This document shows positions 1-9,221 of a DNA stretch of 60,180 bases, piece by piece; position 1 is the stretch's first letter, and every line of letters begins with the position of its first letter. The notes under the pieces were generated by a model. It was given only the letters and a program-made list of their open reading frames with translations. It made no database searches and was not told the origin of the DNA. A program made the position numbers and the translations under genes. Source of the DNA: Sphingomonas sp. (GTDB taxonomy: Bacteria > Pseudomonadota > Alphaproteobacteria > Sphingomonadales > Sphingomonadaceae); contig JAFIGU010000031.1 of the NCBI GenBank assembly GCA_017849555.1, positions 1 to 60,180 on the forward strand, in the 5' to 3' direction.

Positions 1-30
1 ACCACCCAAAGTCGCCATCACCGCCGTCAT
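1..30 (-). CDS. 5' end of an unidentified gene running off the window
   Basis: Reading leftwards, an ATG at 30 opens a frame starting MTAVMATLGG that is still open at position 1. It is preceded by a clear GAGGAG ribosome binding site about eight bases upstream. Only ten residues are visible, so no family can be named. The upstream gene on the same strand is a hotdog thioesterase. In many Proteobacteria such a thioesterase (ybgC) precedes tolQ, so tolQ is a possibility, but the visible residues do not prove it. Confidence 0.4.
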   Translation of the reverse strand, partial: MTAVMATLGG

Positions 31-145
31 GCGAAAACTCCTCGTCCTCGCTAACTCTCTCGTCGCTCAAAACCGGCCATGGATACCTCGACCCGCTTGA
101 TCAACATCACAGATGCTCCCTTGCTCAAGGGAGGGGAGAAAAGCG

Positions 146-589
146 CTACGCTACCCGATCGGGTTGCGCGGCGATCAGCGCCTCGAGGAACTGGCGCACC
201 TCGCCCTCGATCGGAATTGGGCGCCCGGTCGGCAGATGGACGTTGACCGTCACCATCTCGATCTCGGTGCAGAGCTCGCCGCGCTGGTTGGCGAGGTCGA
301 TCCTTTTGGTGATGCTGGTCGAGCCGATCCGCTCGATCCGCACCGACGCCTCGATCGTATCGCCCCACACCAACGGCCGCAGATAATCGACCGACGCGCG
401 GCGGACGTGGAATTCGGTCTCCAGCCACGCCTTGCCGAGCACCTCGCCGATCCCGGTCCATTGCCAATATTCGGTCTCGGCGACATCGGCATATTCGAGA
501 TAGCGCGAGTTAAACACCACGCGCTGCCCGTCGATCTCGGCGTAACGGACTTTGAAGCGGGTGGAAAAAGCGAAGCCGGGGCGTGTCAT
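146..589 (-). CDS. Acyl-CoA thioesterase, hotdog fold (YbgC/FadM type)
   Basis: A 147-residue single-domain hotdog protein that probably hydrolyses acyl-CoA thioesters in the cytoplasm. The segment VRYAEIDGQRVVFNSRYLEY (about residues 14-33) is the family active-site region: the aspartate before the helix (here EIDGQ) and the downstream asparagine are typical of 4-hydroxybenzoyl-CoA-thioesterase-like enzymes. The motif YLRPLVWGD near the middle is also characteristic. The length is normal for the family. It is transcribed leftwards, away from the TSUP permease by only about 30 bp, so the two may share a transcript. The acyl substrate cannot be deduced. Confidence 0.8.
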   Translation of the reverse strand: MTRPGFAFSTRFKVRYAEIDGQRVVFNSRYLEYADVAETEYWQWTGIGEVLGKAWLETEFHVRRASVDYLRPLVWGDTIEASVRIERIGSTSITKRIDLANQRGELCTEIEMVTVNVHLPTGRPIPIEGEVRQFLEALIAAQPDRVA

Positions 590-620
590 GCCGCACCGAT
601 GCGGCGACGCGGCGCGCGCG

Positions 621-1403
621 TCAACCGAACACCAATTTCGCGCCGACCAGCGCCAGCGTCACCGCGAGGATCGGCACCAGCACGCGATCGGGGACGCGGG
701 TCGCGACGAGGCTGCCGATCACGATCCCCGGCACCGATCCCGCGAGCAGCGACACCAGCAGCGACAGATCGACCGCGCCGAGCGAAAGGTGCCCCAGCCC
801 CGCGATCAGCGTGAGCGGCACGGCATGCGCGATATCCGACCCGACCAGCCTTTTCACCTCGAGCCGCGGGTAGAGCACGAGCAGCGCGGTCATCCCCAAT
901 GCCCCCGCCCCCACCGAGGTGAGCGAGACGAGCGTGCCAAGGATCGCGCCGAGCAGCACGGTCAGCCACGCGATCCGCCCTTCGTCGAACCGGCCGAAGC
1001 GCGGCGCGAGCTTGTCGACGATCCGCGCGCGGAATAGGATCGCCACCGCGGTGAGCAGCAGCGCGCTGCCGAGGATCGTCGCGACGAGATGCCCGGTGTC
1101 GGCCGAGCGGTGCGTGGCGTAGCTCAGCGCGACAAGGGTCGCGATCGTCGTCGGCACGCTGCCGGTCGCGAGCCGGCGCACCACCCGCCAGTCGACCGTC
1201 CCGCGCCAGCCATGGACCGCCGTCCCCACCGTCTTGGTCGCGGAGGCATAGAGCAGGTCGGTCCCCACCGCGGTCACCGGGTGGAAACCGAACACCAGCA
1301 CGAGCAACGGCGTCATCAGCGATCCGCCGCCGACGCCGGTCAGCCCGACGAGCAGGCCGACCAGCACGCCGGCAAGCGAATAGAACGGATTATAGACGAT
1401 CAC
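621..1403 (-). CDS. TSUP family membrane permease (TauE/SafE)
   Basis: A 260-residue polytopic inner-membrane protein with about eight hydrophobic segments. It has the duplicated TSUP signature: GLLVGLTGVGGGSLMTPLL near the N-terminus and a second copy, LVSLTSVGAGALGMTALL, in the middle. The family exports or imports sulfite, sulfoacetate or related organosulfur anions, but specificity is not visible here. The start is a GTG; no in-frame ATG lies nearby. It lies between a thioesterase and an aminotransferase on the same strand, with no functional link apparent. Confidence 0.85.
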   Translation of the reverse strand: MIVYNPFYSLAGVLVGLLVGLTGVGGGSLMTPLLVLVFGFHPVTAVGTDLLYASATKTVGTAVHGWRGTVDWRVVRRLATGSVPTTIATLVALSYATHRSADTGHLVATILGSALLLTAVAILFRARIVDKLAPRFGRFDEGRIAWLTVLLGAILGTLVSLTSVGAGALGMTALLVLYPRLEVKRLVGSDIAHAVPLTLIAGLGHLSLGAVDLSLLVSLLAGSVPGIVIGSLVATRVPDRVLVPILAVTLALVGAKLVFG

Positions 1404-1468
1404 ATATGCCCCGCGGTCAGCCTATCCGTGGCGGACCGCGCGCGCATGATCGCCTGCGCCGCCCACCG

Positions 1469-2677
1469 TCACCCGGCGGTGCGCGCGGGGGTGTTGACGC
1501 CCATCGATTGCAGATAGCGTTTCACGTTGCGTGCCGCCTGGCGGAGCCGTTGCTCGTTCTCGACCATCGCGATGCGCACATAACCCTCGCCGTTCTCGCC
1601 GTAGCCGACCCCTGGCGCAACCGCGACCTGGGCGTGAGTCAGCAATTGTTTGGAGAACTCAAGGCTACCTAGGTGCGCCAGCGCCGGCGGCAGCGGCGCC
1701 CAGGCGAACATCGAGGCGCGCGGGCTCGGGATCTCCCACCCGGCGCGCGCGAAGCTTTCGACCATCACGTCGCGGCGCTTGTGATAGAGTTGGCGGTTCT
1801 TCTCGACGATATCCTGCGGCCCGTTGAGCGCGGCGCAGGCCGCCGCCTGGATCGGGGTGAAGGCGCCGTAATCGAGATAGGATTTCACCCGCGTCATCGC
1901 CGCGATCAGCTGCTTGTTGCCGACCGCGAAGCCGATCCGCCAGCCCGCCATCGAATAGGTCTTGCTGAGCGAGGTGAATTCGATCGCGACGTCCTTGGCG
2001 CCCTTGACCTGGAGGATCGAGGGGGTCGGATTGCCGTCGTAATAGAGCTCCGAATAGGCAAGGTCGGAGAGGATCCACACCTTGTTCTCGCGCGCCCACG
2101 CCACCAGCCGCTCGTAGAAAGCGAGATCGACCGTCTCGGCGGTCGGGTTCGACGGATAATTGACCACCAGCACCGAGGGGCGCGGGACGGTATAGGCCAT
2201 CGCGCGTTCGAGGCTTTCGAAATAATGTTCGTCGGGGGTGGTCGGCACCGCGCGGATCGTCGCGCCTGCGATGATGAAGCCGAAGGTGTGGATCGGATAG
2301 GAGGGATTCGGCGCGAGCACGACATCGCCCGGCGCGGTGATCGCGGTGGCGAGGCTGGCGAGCCCCGCCTTCGATCCCATCGTCACCACCACCTCGGTTT
2401 CGGGATCGACATCGACCCCGAAGCGACGGGCGTAATAATTGGCCTGGGCGCGGCGCAGCCCCGGAATCCCCTTCGACTGCGAATAGCCGTGGGCGGAGGG
2501 CTTTTGCGCGACCTCGCACAATTTCTCGATGACATGCGCCGGCGGGGGCAGATCGGGATTGCCCATGCCGAGATCGATAATGTCCTCCCCTGCCGCGCGC
2601 GCCGCTGCCCGCATCGCATTGACCTCGGCGATGACATAAGGGGGCAGGCGCTTCATGCGGTAGAATTCGTCGGACAT
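1469..2677 (-). CDS. Class I/II PLP aminotransferase (AlaC/DapL-like)
   Basis: A fold-type I aminotransferase of 402 residues. It has the N-terminal signature DIIDLGMGNPDLPPPAHVI, the Asn-Pro-Thr cofactor segment NYPSNPTAETVD, and the PLP lysine in SLSKTYSMAGWRIGF. This subgroup includes glutamate-pyruvate transaminase AlaC and LL-diaminopimelate aminotransferase; the MKRLPPYV opening is typical of the AlaC/YfdZ branch. I place the start at 2677, where an AAAGGAG ribosome binding site sits correctly, rather than at an in-frame ATG nine codons upstream. The reaction is probably alanine synthesis from pyruvate and glutamate. Confidence 0.85.
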   Translation of the reverse strand: MSDEFYRMKRLPPYVIAEVNAMRAAARAAGEDIIDLGMGNPDLPPPAHVIEKLCEVAQKPSAHGYSQSKGIPGLRRAQANYYARRFGVDVDPETEVVVTMGSKAGLASLATAITAPGDVVLAPNPSYPIHTFGFIIAGATIRAVPTTPDEHYFESLERAMAYTVPRPSVLVVNYPSNPTAETVDLAFYERLVAWARENKVWILSDLAYSELYYDGNPTPSILQVKGAKDVAIEFTSLSKTYSMAGWRIGFAVGNKQLIAAMTRVKSYLDYGAFTPIQAAACAALNGPQDIVEKNRQLYHKRRDVMVESFARAGWEIPSPRASMFAWAPLPPALAHLGSLEFSKQLLTHAQVAVAPGVGYGENGEGYVRIAMVENEQRLRQAARNVKRYLQSMGVNTPARTAG

Positions 2678-2895
2678 TGGAACTCCTTTCGGTTCGCACG
2701 TCATACCGTGTCCGGCGCGCGGGCGACAGGGCCAAGCGGCAAAAAGCCGGGCTTGCGGGTTTGGCGAGGGGCAAACGGGTCGGATTCACCCTCTGCCGTC
2801 ACCCCGGCCTCGAGCCGGGTGGCGGTGTGATTGTGTTGGCCGAAGCCGCTTTCGCCCCCATCCAGAGTTACGGGCGACGGCACTTGAGGCTCTGG

Positions 2896-2916
2896 ATGCC
2901 GGGTCGAGCCCGGCAT
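2896..2916. repeat. Short intergenic palindrome (REP-like)
   Basis: An inverted repeat with arms ATGCCGGG and CCCGGCAT lies in the gap between the aminotransferase and phaC. A near-identical longer copy is at 9185-9213. It belongs to a dispersed family of CATGCCGGG-type palindromes common between genes in this genome type. Confidence 0.6.
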
Positions 2917-3024
2917 GACGAGAAGGGGAAAGCGCAAAAACCGGGTTCTGCTGATTGCCGATCCGGCCTAGGCTAGGCAGCCGCCCCCGAGTCAGCGGCC
3001 GGCGGTTGCGTCGAGGAGAGGTTG

Positions 3025-4743
3025 ATGACCGATACCCAAGCCCCCGGCCTGGCCGATCTCCAGCGCTGGACCTGGGTACTGGGGCGGGCGCAGCAGATGA
3101 TGATGGAACAGGGGCTGGCGGCGATGCAGGCGCCCGCGACCGGCGCGCCGGTGGTGCCCGGCATCAACGACCCCGCGACGCTGCAACGCGCGAGCGACTT
3201 CTGGCAGAACAGCCTCACCTTGTGGCAGCGCTTCCTCCAGCCCGGCGAGGCGACCGAGCAACAGGACGCCGCCCCGCGCGACAAGCGCTTCAAGGCCGAG
3301 GCATGGCGCGACAATCCGCTGTTCGCGTGGATCCGCGAAAGCTATTTGATGATTTCCGATCATCTGCTGAGCAGCGTCGACGCGATCGAGGGGATCGATG
3401 CCAGGCAGCGCGAGCAATTGCGCTTCGCCACCAAGGGCTTCATCGATGCGATGAGCCCGACCAATTTCGCCTTCACCAATCCCGAGGTGATCGACAAGAC
3501 GATCGAGACCGGGGGCGAGAATCTGCTCAAGGGTCTGCAGCATATGCTGACCGATATCGGGCGCGGGCAACTCACCCACACCAGCGGCGACGCCTTCGAG
3601 GTCGGGCGCAATCTCGCCACGACCCCCGGCAAGGTGGTCAAGCGCACCCCGCTCTACGAACTGATCCAATATAGCCCGACGACCAAGCAGGTGCTGTCGA
3701 TCCCGCTGGTGATCTTCCCGCCGTGGATCAACCGCTTCTACATCCTCGATCTGACCCCGGAGAAAAGCTTCATCCGCTGGTGCGTCGATCAGGGGATCAG
3801 CGTGTTCATGGTCTCGTGGAAATCGGCCGATGCGTCGATGGCCGATGTGACGTGGGACGATTATATCGCCGCGCAGATCGACGCGATCGACACGGTGCGC
3901 GACGCGCTCGGCGTCCCCGCGGTCCACACGATCGGCTATTGCGTGGCGGGCACCACCCTCGCCGCCACGCTGGCGCTGCTCAGCGCGCGCGGCGAGGCGG
4001 AGAAGGTGGCGAGTTCGACCTTTTTCACCGCGCAGGTCGATTTCACCCGCGCCGGCGACCTCCAGAATTTCATCGACGACGATCAGTTCGCGCTGATCCG
4101 CTCGCTCTCGCCGCAGGGCTTCCTTGACGGGCGTTATATGGCGGCGACCTTCAACCTGCTGCGCGGGCGCGATCTGATCTGGAATTACGTCACCAACAAC
4201 TATCTGCTCGGCAACGATTATGCGCCGTTCGACCTGCTCCACTGGAACGGCGACACGACCAACCTGCCGGCGAAATGGCACCTTTCCTATCTGACCGATC
4301 TCTATCGCGACAACCGGCTCGCCCAGCCCGGCGCGATCTCGGTCGCCGGCACCCCGCTCGATCTCACCAAGGTCAGGACGCCGAGCTATATCCAGGCCGG
4401 CCGCGAGGATCATATCGCGCCGGCGGACAGCGTGTGGAAGCTGACCGGCATCTTCAGCGGGCCGCTGAAATTCGTCCTCGCCGGCTCGGGGCATATCGCC
4501 GGGGTGGTCAACCCGCCGGCGGCGAACAAATATCAATATTGGACCAACCCGGCGAAAACGAAGACGCTCGACGAATTCGTCGCGGGCGCGACCGAGACCA
4601 AGGGAAGCTGGTGGCCCGACTGGGTCGATTGGCTCCGCACGATCGATTCGACCGAGGTTGCGGCGCAGCGCGCGCGGGTGCCGGGCAAGGGCAAACTCGC
4701 CGCGCTCGAGGACGCGCCAGGGAGCTACGTAAAGGCAAGATAG
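3025..4743 (+). CDS. phaC: Class I poly(3-hydroxyalkanoate) synthase
   Basis: Polymerises (R)-3-hydroxyacyl-CoA into PHA storage granules. The 572-residue protein has the class I layout: an N-terminal domain of about 200 residues, then an alpha/beta-hydrolase fold. The catalytic cysteine is in the lipase-like box GYCVAG (Cys306), and the active-site aspartate and histidine lie in the C-terminal half (AGREDHIAP and GSGHIAGVVNPP). PWINRFYILDLTPEKSF is a strong PhaC signature. A GAGGAGAGG ribosome binding site supports ATG 3025 over the TTG just before it. The phasin gene follows about 275 bp downstream, as expected for a PHA locus. phaA/phaB are not nearby. Confidence 0.95.
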   Translation: MTDTQAPGLADLQRWTWVLGRAQQMMMEQGLAAMQAPATGAPVVPGINDPATLQRASDFWQNSLTLWQRFLQPGEATEQQDAAPRDKRFKAEAWRDNPLFAWIRESYLMISDHLLSSVDAIEGIDARQREQLRFATKGFIDAMSPTNFAFTNPEVIDKTIETGGENLLKGLQHMLTDIGRGQLTHTSGDAFEVGRNLATTPGKVVKRTPLYELIQYSPTTKQVLSIPLVIFPPWINRFYILDLTPEKSFIRWCVDQGISVFMVSWKSADASMADVTWDDYIAAQIDAIDTVRDALGVPAVHTIGYCVAGTTLAATLALLSARGEAEKVASSTFFTAQVDFTRAGDLQNFIDDDQFALIRSLSPQGFLDGRYMAATFNLLRGRDLIWNYVTNNYLLGNDYAPFDLLHWNGDTTNLPAKWHLSYLTDLYRDNRLAQPGAISVAGTPLDLTKVRTPSYIQAGREDHIAPADSVWKLTGIFSGPLKFVLAGSGHIAGVVNPPAANKYQYWTNPAKTKTLDEFVAGATETKGSWWPDWVDWLRTIDSTEVAAQRARVPGKGKLAALEDAPGSYVKAR

Positions 4744-4942
4744 CGTGCCGATCCACGCCGGTACCGTCGGCGAAGGAGCACCCCTTTCTGTGTCCTCGCG
4801 AAGGCGAGGTCCTAGTCTGGACTCCCGCCTTGACGGAGCACAAAAGTTCCGCCGCACCGTCAAGCGGAAACCGGACCGGACGTTTCGCGCCCGATGCTAT
4901 GACCCGTTTTTCCGTCGCGGCGAGCGGCGGGGACAGATTATG

Positions 4943-4955
4943 TTGCACTGCACAA
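4943..4955. promoter_or_regulatory. TGC-type operator upstream of phasin (candidate PhaR site 1)
   Basis: TTGCACTGCACAA, containing TGC-N3-GCA, lies about 70 bp before the phasin start. PHA repressor PhaR proteins of alphaproteobacteria are known to bind TGC-rich sites before phasin genes. The same 12 bases (TGCACTGCACAA) recur at 23569-23580. The assignment to PhaR is inference. Confidence 0.45.
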
Positions 4956-4986
4956 TAAAGCTTGTCATTCCGACTCTCCTCGCGTA

Positions 4987-5001
4987 TGTTGCATCGCAAC
5001 A
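4987..5001. promoter_or_regulatory. Perfect palindromic operator upstream of phasin (candidate PhaR site 2)
   Basis: TGTTGCATCGCAACA has six-base arms around a three-base spacer and ends 18 bases before the phasin ATG. It shares the TGC-N3-GCA core with the site at 4943. Its position over the probable 5' UTR or start region would suit repression when no PHA granules titrate the repressor. Confidence 0.5.
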
Positions 5002-5018
5002 AGATGGAGTCGTGTGGA

Positions 5019-5843
5019 ATGACCGACACTGCAGCCAAGCCTGATCAGAAGCCGGTGACCGGGGCCGCCCAGGCGCCTGCGAAGCCCGCGCCCGCTCCGG
5101 CCGCTGCCCCGGTCGCGACGCCGGCGCCCGTTGCCAAGGAAGCGGCGAAGCCCGTGCCCAAGGCGCCCGTCGCCGCACCGGCGGTGGCCAAGCAAACGCC
5201 GAAGCCCGCGCCCAAGCCGGTTGCCGCCAAGCCGGCGCCGGCCGCGGTCTCCGCCCCCGTCACCAAATCGACGCCGGCGGCTCCCCGCGCGGCCGTCAAG
5301 CCGGTCGCCAAGAAGCCGGCACCCCGGGCCAAGGTCGCACCGGCCCAACCCGCGTCTACCCGCCAGGCCAGCCGGCCGGCGACCATTGCTGCAAAGGAAG
5401 TGATCATGTCCGACACGATCAAGACCGTGACCGAGAAGACCCAGGCCTATTTCGCCGAGGCCAACGAGCGCGCCAAGGGCTCGATCGAAAAGGGCGTCAA
5501 GGCGTTCGAAGACGCCAATGCCTTCCACAAGGGCAACCTCGAAGCGATCGTCGAATCGTCGAAGATCGCGGTGAAGGGCGTCGAGAAGATGGGCCAGGAC
5601 GCGGCGGCTTACGCCAAGACCTCCTATGAGAAGGCGACCGAGACCTTCAAGGCGATGTCGACCGTCAAGTCGCCGACCGAGCTGTTCAAGCTGCAGAGCG
5701 ATTATGCCCGCGCGTCGTTCGATGCCTTCGTCGCCGAAGCGTCGCGTTCGACCGAGGCCGCGCTGAAGCTCGCCGGTGAGATCGCCCAGCCGATCTCGAA
5801 CCGCGTCGCGCTCGCCGCCGAGAAGATCAAGGTCGCCGCGTAA
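5019..5843 (+). CDS. Phasin (PHA granule-associated protein) with Ala/Pro/Lys-rich N-terminal extension
   Basis: Coats PHA granules. Residues 1 to about 128 are a low-complexity Ala/Pro/Lys segment (repeats such as APAAAP, KPVAKK) resembling histone-like or DNA-binding tails. The phasin domain follows, starting near [20 protein letters not shown], with amphipathic helices and the signature [21 protein letters not shown] second good start (ATG 5406 with AAAGGAAG upstream) begins exactly at the domain, so a short 145-residue form may also be made. ATG 5019 is chosen for the long form; ATG 5004 is also in frame. It follows phaC and is preceded by two TGC-type palindromes. Confidence 0.88.
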   Translation: MTDTAAKPDQKPVTGAAQAPAKPAPAPAAAPVATPAPVAKEAAKPVPKAPVAAPAVAKQTPKPAPKPVAAKPAPAAVSAPVTKSTPAAPRAAVKPVAKKPAPRAKVAPAQPASTRQASRPATIAAKEVIMSDTIKTVTEKTQAYFAEANERAKGSIEKGVKAFEDANAFHKGNLEAIVESSKIAVKGVEKMGQDAAAYAKTSYEKATETFKAMSTVKSPTELFKLQSDYARASFDAFVAEASRSTEAALKLAGEIAQPISNRVALAAEKIKVAA

Positions 5844-5880
5844 TCCGGGGCCTCGCCCCGCAAGGGGCGAAAAGGACGAA

Positions 5881-5915
5881 GGGGGCGGCCGCCTGAGCGC
5901 GGCTGCCCCCTTTTT
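5881..5915 (+). terminator. Rho-independent terminator after phasin
   Basis: A strong hairpin with arms GGGGGCGGCCGC and GCGGCTGCCCCC (one G-U pair) is followed directly by TTTTT. It lies 38 bases after the phasin stop codon. Confidence 0.85.
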
Positions 5916-5979
5916 CGTCGTTAATGGTACGCGCGCGCCCTTGCCCTTGGCGGCCGGGATGCCATATTTTCACGCGATC

Positions 5980-6342
5980 ATGCAGCGCCAAACCCCAATC
6001 CAGCCGATCCTGATGGCCGAGCGCCGCGACGATGATTCCGACGGCGGCACCGGAATCGGCGTCGCCACCCGCACGCGGACGCGCACCAAACAGCCGACGC
6101 CCTATCGCGTGCTGATGCTCAACGACGATTACACCCCGATGGAATTCGTCGTCCTGTGCCTCCAGCGCTTCTTCCGCATGAGCGTTGAGGAAGCGACGCG
6201 GGTGATGCTCCACGTCCACCAGAAGGGCGTCGGGGTGTGCGGGGTATTCAGCTACGAGGTCGCCGAGACCAAGGTCGGCCAGGTGATCGACTTCGCGCGC
6301 CAGAACCAGCACCCGCTGCAATGCACGCTGGAGAAGGCGTAA
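5980..6342 (+). CDS. clpS: ATP-dependent Clp protease adaptor ClpS
   Basis: Delivers N-degron substrates to ClpAP. The core from about residue 35 shows the ClpS signatures [18 protein letters not shown] (the NDD substrate-binding motif), the helix [19 protein letters not shown] and the closing [20 protein letters not shown]. The N-terminal 30 residues are charged and disordered, as is usual. The start is uncertain: ATG 5980 gives 120 residues, while ATGs at 5959 and 6013 are also in frame and none has a convincing ribosome binding site. clpA is not adjacent. Confidence 0.9.
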   Translation: MQRQTPIQPILMAERRDDDSDGGTGIGVATRTRTRTKQPTPYRVLMLNDDYTPMEFVVLCLQRFFRMSVEEATRVMLHVHQKGVGVCGVFSYEVAETKVGQVIDFARQNQHPLQCTLEKA

Positions 6343-6364
6343 AGTCTATTAAAACAAGTACTTA

Positions 6365-6459
6365 CGTCATTCCCGCGCAGGCGGGAATCCATTCTGGCTG
6401 GCCTATCGGATCAAGCGCAATCTCAGCGTGAATGGATTCCCGCCTGCGCGGGAATGACG
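6365..6459. repeat. Long inverted repeat, GTCATTCCCGC family
   Basis: Two perfect 30-base inverted arms (6365-6394 and 6430-6459), beginning CGTCATTCCCGC, flank a 35-base spacer. The same family occurs at 20302-20405 with 32-base arms. The intervening spacers differ, so the arms are the conserved unit. Transcribed, it would form a very stable hairpin. It may be a non-autonomous mobile palindrome (REP/MITE-like). Confidence 0.8.
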
Positions 6460-6579
6460 GGTGAATTGATCGAGGCTCACTCGTGTGAACTTCGTGAACT
6501 TTGCCCTCCCGGTCGGCCACCACGATGAACCCCGCAGACCCCCTTTGCGCCGCGCCCGCGGTTCGATAGACGCGGGCGA

Positions 6580-7863
6580 ATGGACCGTATCCTCATCCGC
6601 GGCGGCAACCGCCTTTCCGGCACCCTTCCGATCTCCGGCGCGAAGAACGCCGCGCTGACCCTGCTGCCCTGCGCGCTGCTCACCGACGAGCCGCTGACCT
6701 TACGCAACCTGCCGCGGCTCGCCGACGTCGACAGTTTCGGCCATTTGCTCAACCAATTGGGCGCGTCGACCGCGATCGAAGGGTCGCGCCCCGAGGATTT
6801 CGGCCGGGTGATGACGATCCGTGCCGGTCAGCTCACCTCGACCGAGGCGCCGTATGACATCGTGCGCAAGATGCGCGCATCGATCCTCGTGCTCGGCCCG
6901 ATCCTCGCGCGCGCGGGCGAGGCGCGGGTGTCGCTCCCCGGCGGGTGCGCGATCGGCAACCGCCCGATCGACCTGCACCTTAAGGCGCTGGAGGCGATCG
7001 GCGCCGAGCTCGAAATGTCCGCCGGCTATGTCACCGCGCGCGCGCCCGGCGGGCGGCTCGCGGGGGGACGCTATTCCTTTCCGATCGTGTCGGTCGGGGC
7101 GACCGAGAATGTCGTGATGGCCGCGGTCACCGCCAAGGGCAGCAGCCGGATCGAGAATGCCGCGCGCGAGCCCGAGATCGTCGATCTGTGCCGCTGCCTC
7201 GTCGCGATGGGCGCGCAGATCGACGGGATCGGCACCGAGACGCTCGAGATCGAAGGCGTCGACCGGCTCCACGGCGCGACCTATGCGGTGATGCCCGACC
7301 GGATCGAGGCGGGGAGCTATGCCTGCGCCGCGGCGATCACCGGGGGCGATATCGAACTGACCAATGTCGACGCGCACGATATGGGCGCGACGCTCGATGC
7401 GCTGCGCGACGCAGGGGTGACGGTGGTCGAGGGGCGCAAGTCGGTGCGCGTTTCGGCCAATGGCCCGCTCCGCCCGCTGACGCTCTCCACCGCGCCCTTC
7501 CCCGGCTTCGCCACCGATATGCAGGCGCAGTTCATGGCGATGCTGTGCAAGGCCGAGGGCGCGAGCGTGCTGACCGAAACGATCTTCGAGAACCGCTATA
7601 TGCACGTTCCCGAACTGGCGCGGATGGGGGCGGACATCCAGGTGCGCGGGCGCACCGCGGTGGTGCGCGGGGTCGATCGCCTCGTCGGCGCGCCGGTGAT
7701 GGCGACCGACCTGCGCGCGTCGATGAGCCTGATCCTTGCCGGGTTGGCGGCGGAGGGCGAGACCGCGGTCAACCGCGTCTATCATCTCGATCGCGGCTAT
7801 GAGCGGCTTGAGGAAAAACTGAGCGCGGTCGGCGCCGATATCGAACGCGCCAGCGACGGGTAA
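6580..7863 (+). CDS. murA: UDP-N-acetylglucosamine 1-carboxyvinyltransferase
   Basis: First committed step of peptidoglycan synthesis: transfer of enolpyruvate from PEP to UDP-GlcNAc. The 427-residue length is normal. [20 protein letters not shown] is the family N-terminus, with the KN pair of SGAKNAAL. The catalytic cysteine is in [11 protein letters not shown] (Cys123), so the enzyme should be fosfomycin-sensitive. FPTD-type binding is replaced by [11 protein letters not shown], as usual in MurA. It stands alone and converges with the threonine synthase gene. Confidence 0.95.
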   Translation: MDRILIRGGNRLSGTLPISGAKNAALTLLPCALLTDEPLTLRNLPRLADVDSFGHLLNQLGASTAIEGSRPEDFGRVMTIRAGQLTSTEAPYDIVRKMRASILVLGPILARAGEARVSLPGGCAIGNRPIDLHLKALEAIGAELEMSAGYVTARAPGGRLAGGRYSFPIVSVGATENVVMAAVTAKGSSRIENAAREPEIVDLCRCLVAMGAQIDGIGTETLEIEGVDRLHGATYAVMPDRIEAGSYACAAAITGGDIELTNVDAHDMGATLDALRDAGVTVVEGRKSVRVSANGPLRPLTLSTAPFPGFATDMQAQFMAMLCKAEGASVLTETIFENRYMHVPELARMGADIQVRGRTAVVRGVDRLVGAPVMATDLRASMSLILAGLAAEGETAVNRVYHLDRGYERLEEKLSAVGADIERASDG

Positions 7864-7882
7864 GGCCACCGGCCCTCCCACG

Positions 7883-7917
7883 TCTGCTCCCCTCCCTCGT
7901 GAAAGGAGGGGAGCAGA
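7883..7917. terminator. Hairpin between convergent genes (bidirectional terminator candidate)
   Basis: Perfect 13-base arms TCTGCTCCCCTCC and GGAGGGGAGCAGA surround a nine-base loop in the 56-base gap between the ends of murA and the threonine synthase gene. There is no T-run, so simple intrinsic termination is not certain. Similar CCCCTCC/GGAGGGG palindromes occur near 110-140 and 10,985-11,010. Confidence 0.5.
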
Positions 7918-7919
7918 AG

Positions 7920-9143
7920 TCACAAAGCGTCGAAATCGACCGGTTTGTGGCGATCGAGCGCGTTCGGCGCTTCGGGCATCGGATATTTGAGCCCGGTCGC
8001 GCAATTGAACAGCACGACCTCCTCATCCTCGTCGACCTCGCCGTCCCTCAGCGCCTGGCGATAGGCCGCCAGGGTCGCGCCGCCCTCGGGGCACAGCAGC
8101 AATCCGTCCTGCCGCGCGCAATCGTCGACCGCGCGGAGGATCGCCGGATCGCCCACCGCGAGCGCCTTGCCACCCGATTCGCGCACCGCGCGCAGGATCA
8201 GGAAATCGCCCACCGCGCGCGGCACGCGGATTCCCGCGGCGACGGTTGCCGCATCTTCCCAGCGCGCGGCATGCTCCTCGCCCGCCTCGAACGCGCGGAC
8301 GATCGGCGCGCAGCCCGCCGCCTGCACCGCATACATGCGCGGCCGCTCGGCGCCGATCCAGCCGAGCTTTTCGAGCTCGTCGAACGCCTTCCACATCCCG
8401 ATCAGCCCGGTGCCGCCGCCGGTGGGGTAGAAGATCGCCTTGGGCAGCCGCCAGCCGAGCTGCGCGGCGAGCTCCAGCCCCATCGTCTTCTTGCCCTCGA
8501 TGCGATACGGCTCCTTGAGCGTCGAGAAATCGAACCAGCGCCCCTCGGCCGCGCCCTGCCCGACAATCGCGCCGCAATCGTCGATCAGCCCGTTGACCCG
8601 CCACACCCGCGCGCCCTGCATCGCGATCTCGCGGACGTTCACCTCCGGCGTGTCGTCGGGGCAGAGCACGATCGTCTCGATCCCCGCGCGGGTGGCATAA
8701 GCAGCGAGCGCCGCGCCGGCATTGCCGTTGGTCGGCATCGCGATGCGGGTGACGCCCAATTCCCTGGCCATCGCCACCGCCATCACCAGCCCGCGCGCCT
8801 TGAAGCTGCCGGTCGGCAAGCGGCCCTCGTCCTTGACCAGCACCTTGCCCCCGCCTGCGCGCGGGATCGGGATCAGCGGGGTCTCGACCTCGCCGAGGCT
8901 GACGACATTGGCGGTGTGGCGCACCGGGAGCAATTCGCGCCAGCGCCACAGATCGGTCTCGCGCCCCGTCAGCGCATCGCGCGACAGCGCCGCCCCGGCC
9001 GCCGCGAGATCGTAGCGGACGAGCAGCGGGCGCCCGGCGCGCGACAGCCCGTGAAGCCGATCCGCCTCATAGCGCTCGCCGGTCAGCGAACATTCGAGAT
9101 GGGTGACGAAAGTCGGCCGTTCGGCGACGAGATTGTCGTTCAT
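7920..9143 (-). CDS. thrC: Threonine synthase (PLP-dependent)
   Basis: Converts O-phosphohomoserine to threonine. The 407-residue protein opens with a short THLECSLTGERYEADRLHGL segment typical of the class with an N-terminal zinc-ribbon-like region, though only one cysteine remains. The PLP lysine is in LPTGSFKARGLVMA, followed by the glycine-rich NGNAGAALAAYATRAG and the phosphate-binding PTGGGTGLIGMWKA. The start MNDNLVAERP (9143) is chosen because the upstream in-frame extension overlaps a palindromic repeat. Other fold-type II enzymes (cysteate synthase, diaminopropionate ammonia-lyase) are less likely. Confidence 0.82.
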   Translation of the reverse strand: MNDNLVAERPTFVTHLECSLTGERYEADRLHGLSRAGRPLLVRYDLAAAGAALSRDALTGRETDLWRWRELLPVRHTANVVSLGEVETPLIPIPRAGGGKVLVKDEGRLPTGSFKARGLVMAVAMARELGVTRIAMPTNGNAGAALAAYATRAGIETIVLCPDDTPEVNVREIAMQGARVWRVNGLIDDCGAIVGQGAAEGRWFDFSTLKEPYRIEGKKTMGLELAAQLGWRLPKAIFYPTGGGTGLIGMWKAFDELEKLGWIGAERPRMYAVQAAGCAPIVRAFEAGEEHAARWEDAATVAAGIRVPRAVGDFLILRAVRESGGKALAVGDPAILRAVDDCARQDGLLLCPEGGATLAAYRQALRDGEVDEDEEVVLFNCATGLKYPMPEAPNALDRHKPVDFDAL

Positions 9144-9184
9144 AAGGTGCGCGGCGCTTCCGTTGTTCTCGCTTGATCTTCCTC

Positions 9185-9213
9185 CGTCATGCCGGGTCAA
9201 GCCCGGCATGACG
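9185..9213. repeat. Palindrome, CGTCATGCCGGG family
   Basis: Perfect 12-base arms CGTCATGCCGGG and CCCGGCATGACG lie around a five-base loop, just 3' of grpE and 5' of the threonine synthase gene. It is related to the copy at 2896-2916. Confidence 0.7.
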
Positions 9214-9221
9214 AGGTTGGC

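Noticed and set aside
2992..4863. A 623-residue open frame on the minus strand opposite phaC
   Set aside because: Arg/Gly/Asp-rich shadow composition typical of antisense frames in GC-rich genes. The plus strand carries a full PhaC with all catalytic motifs and a ribosome binding site.
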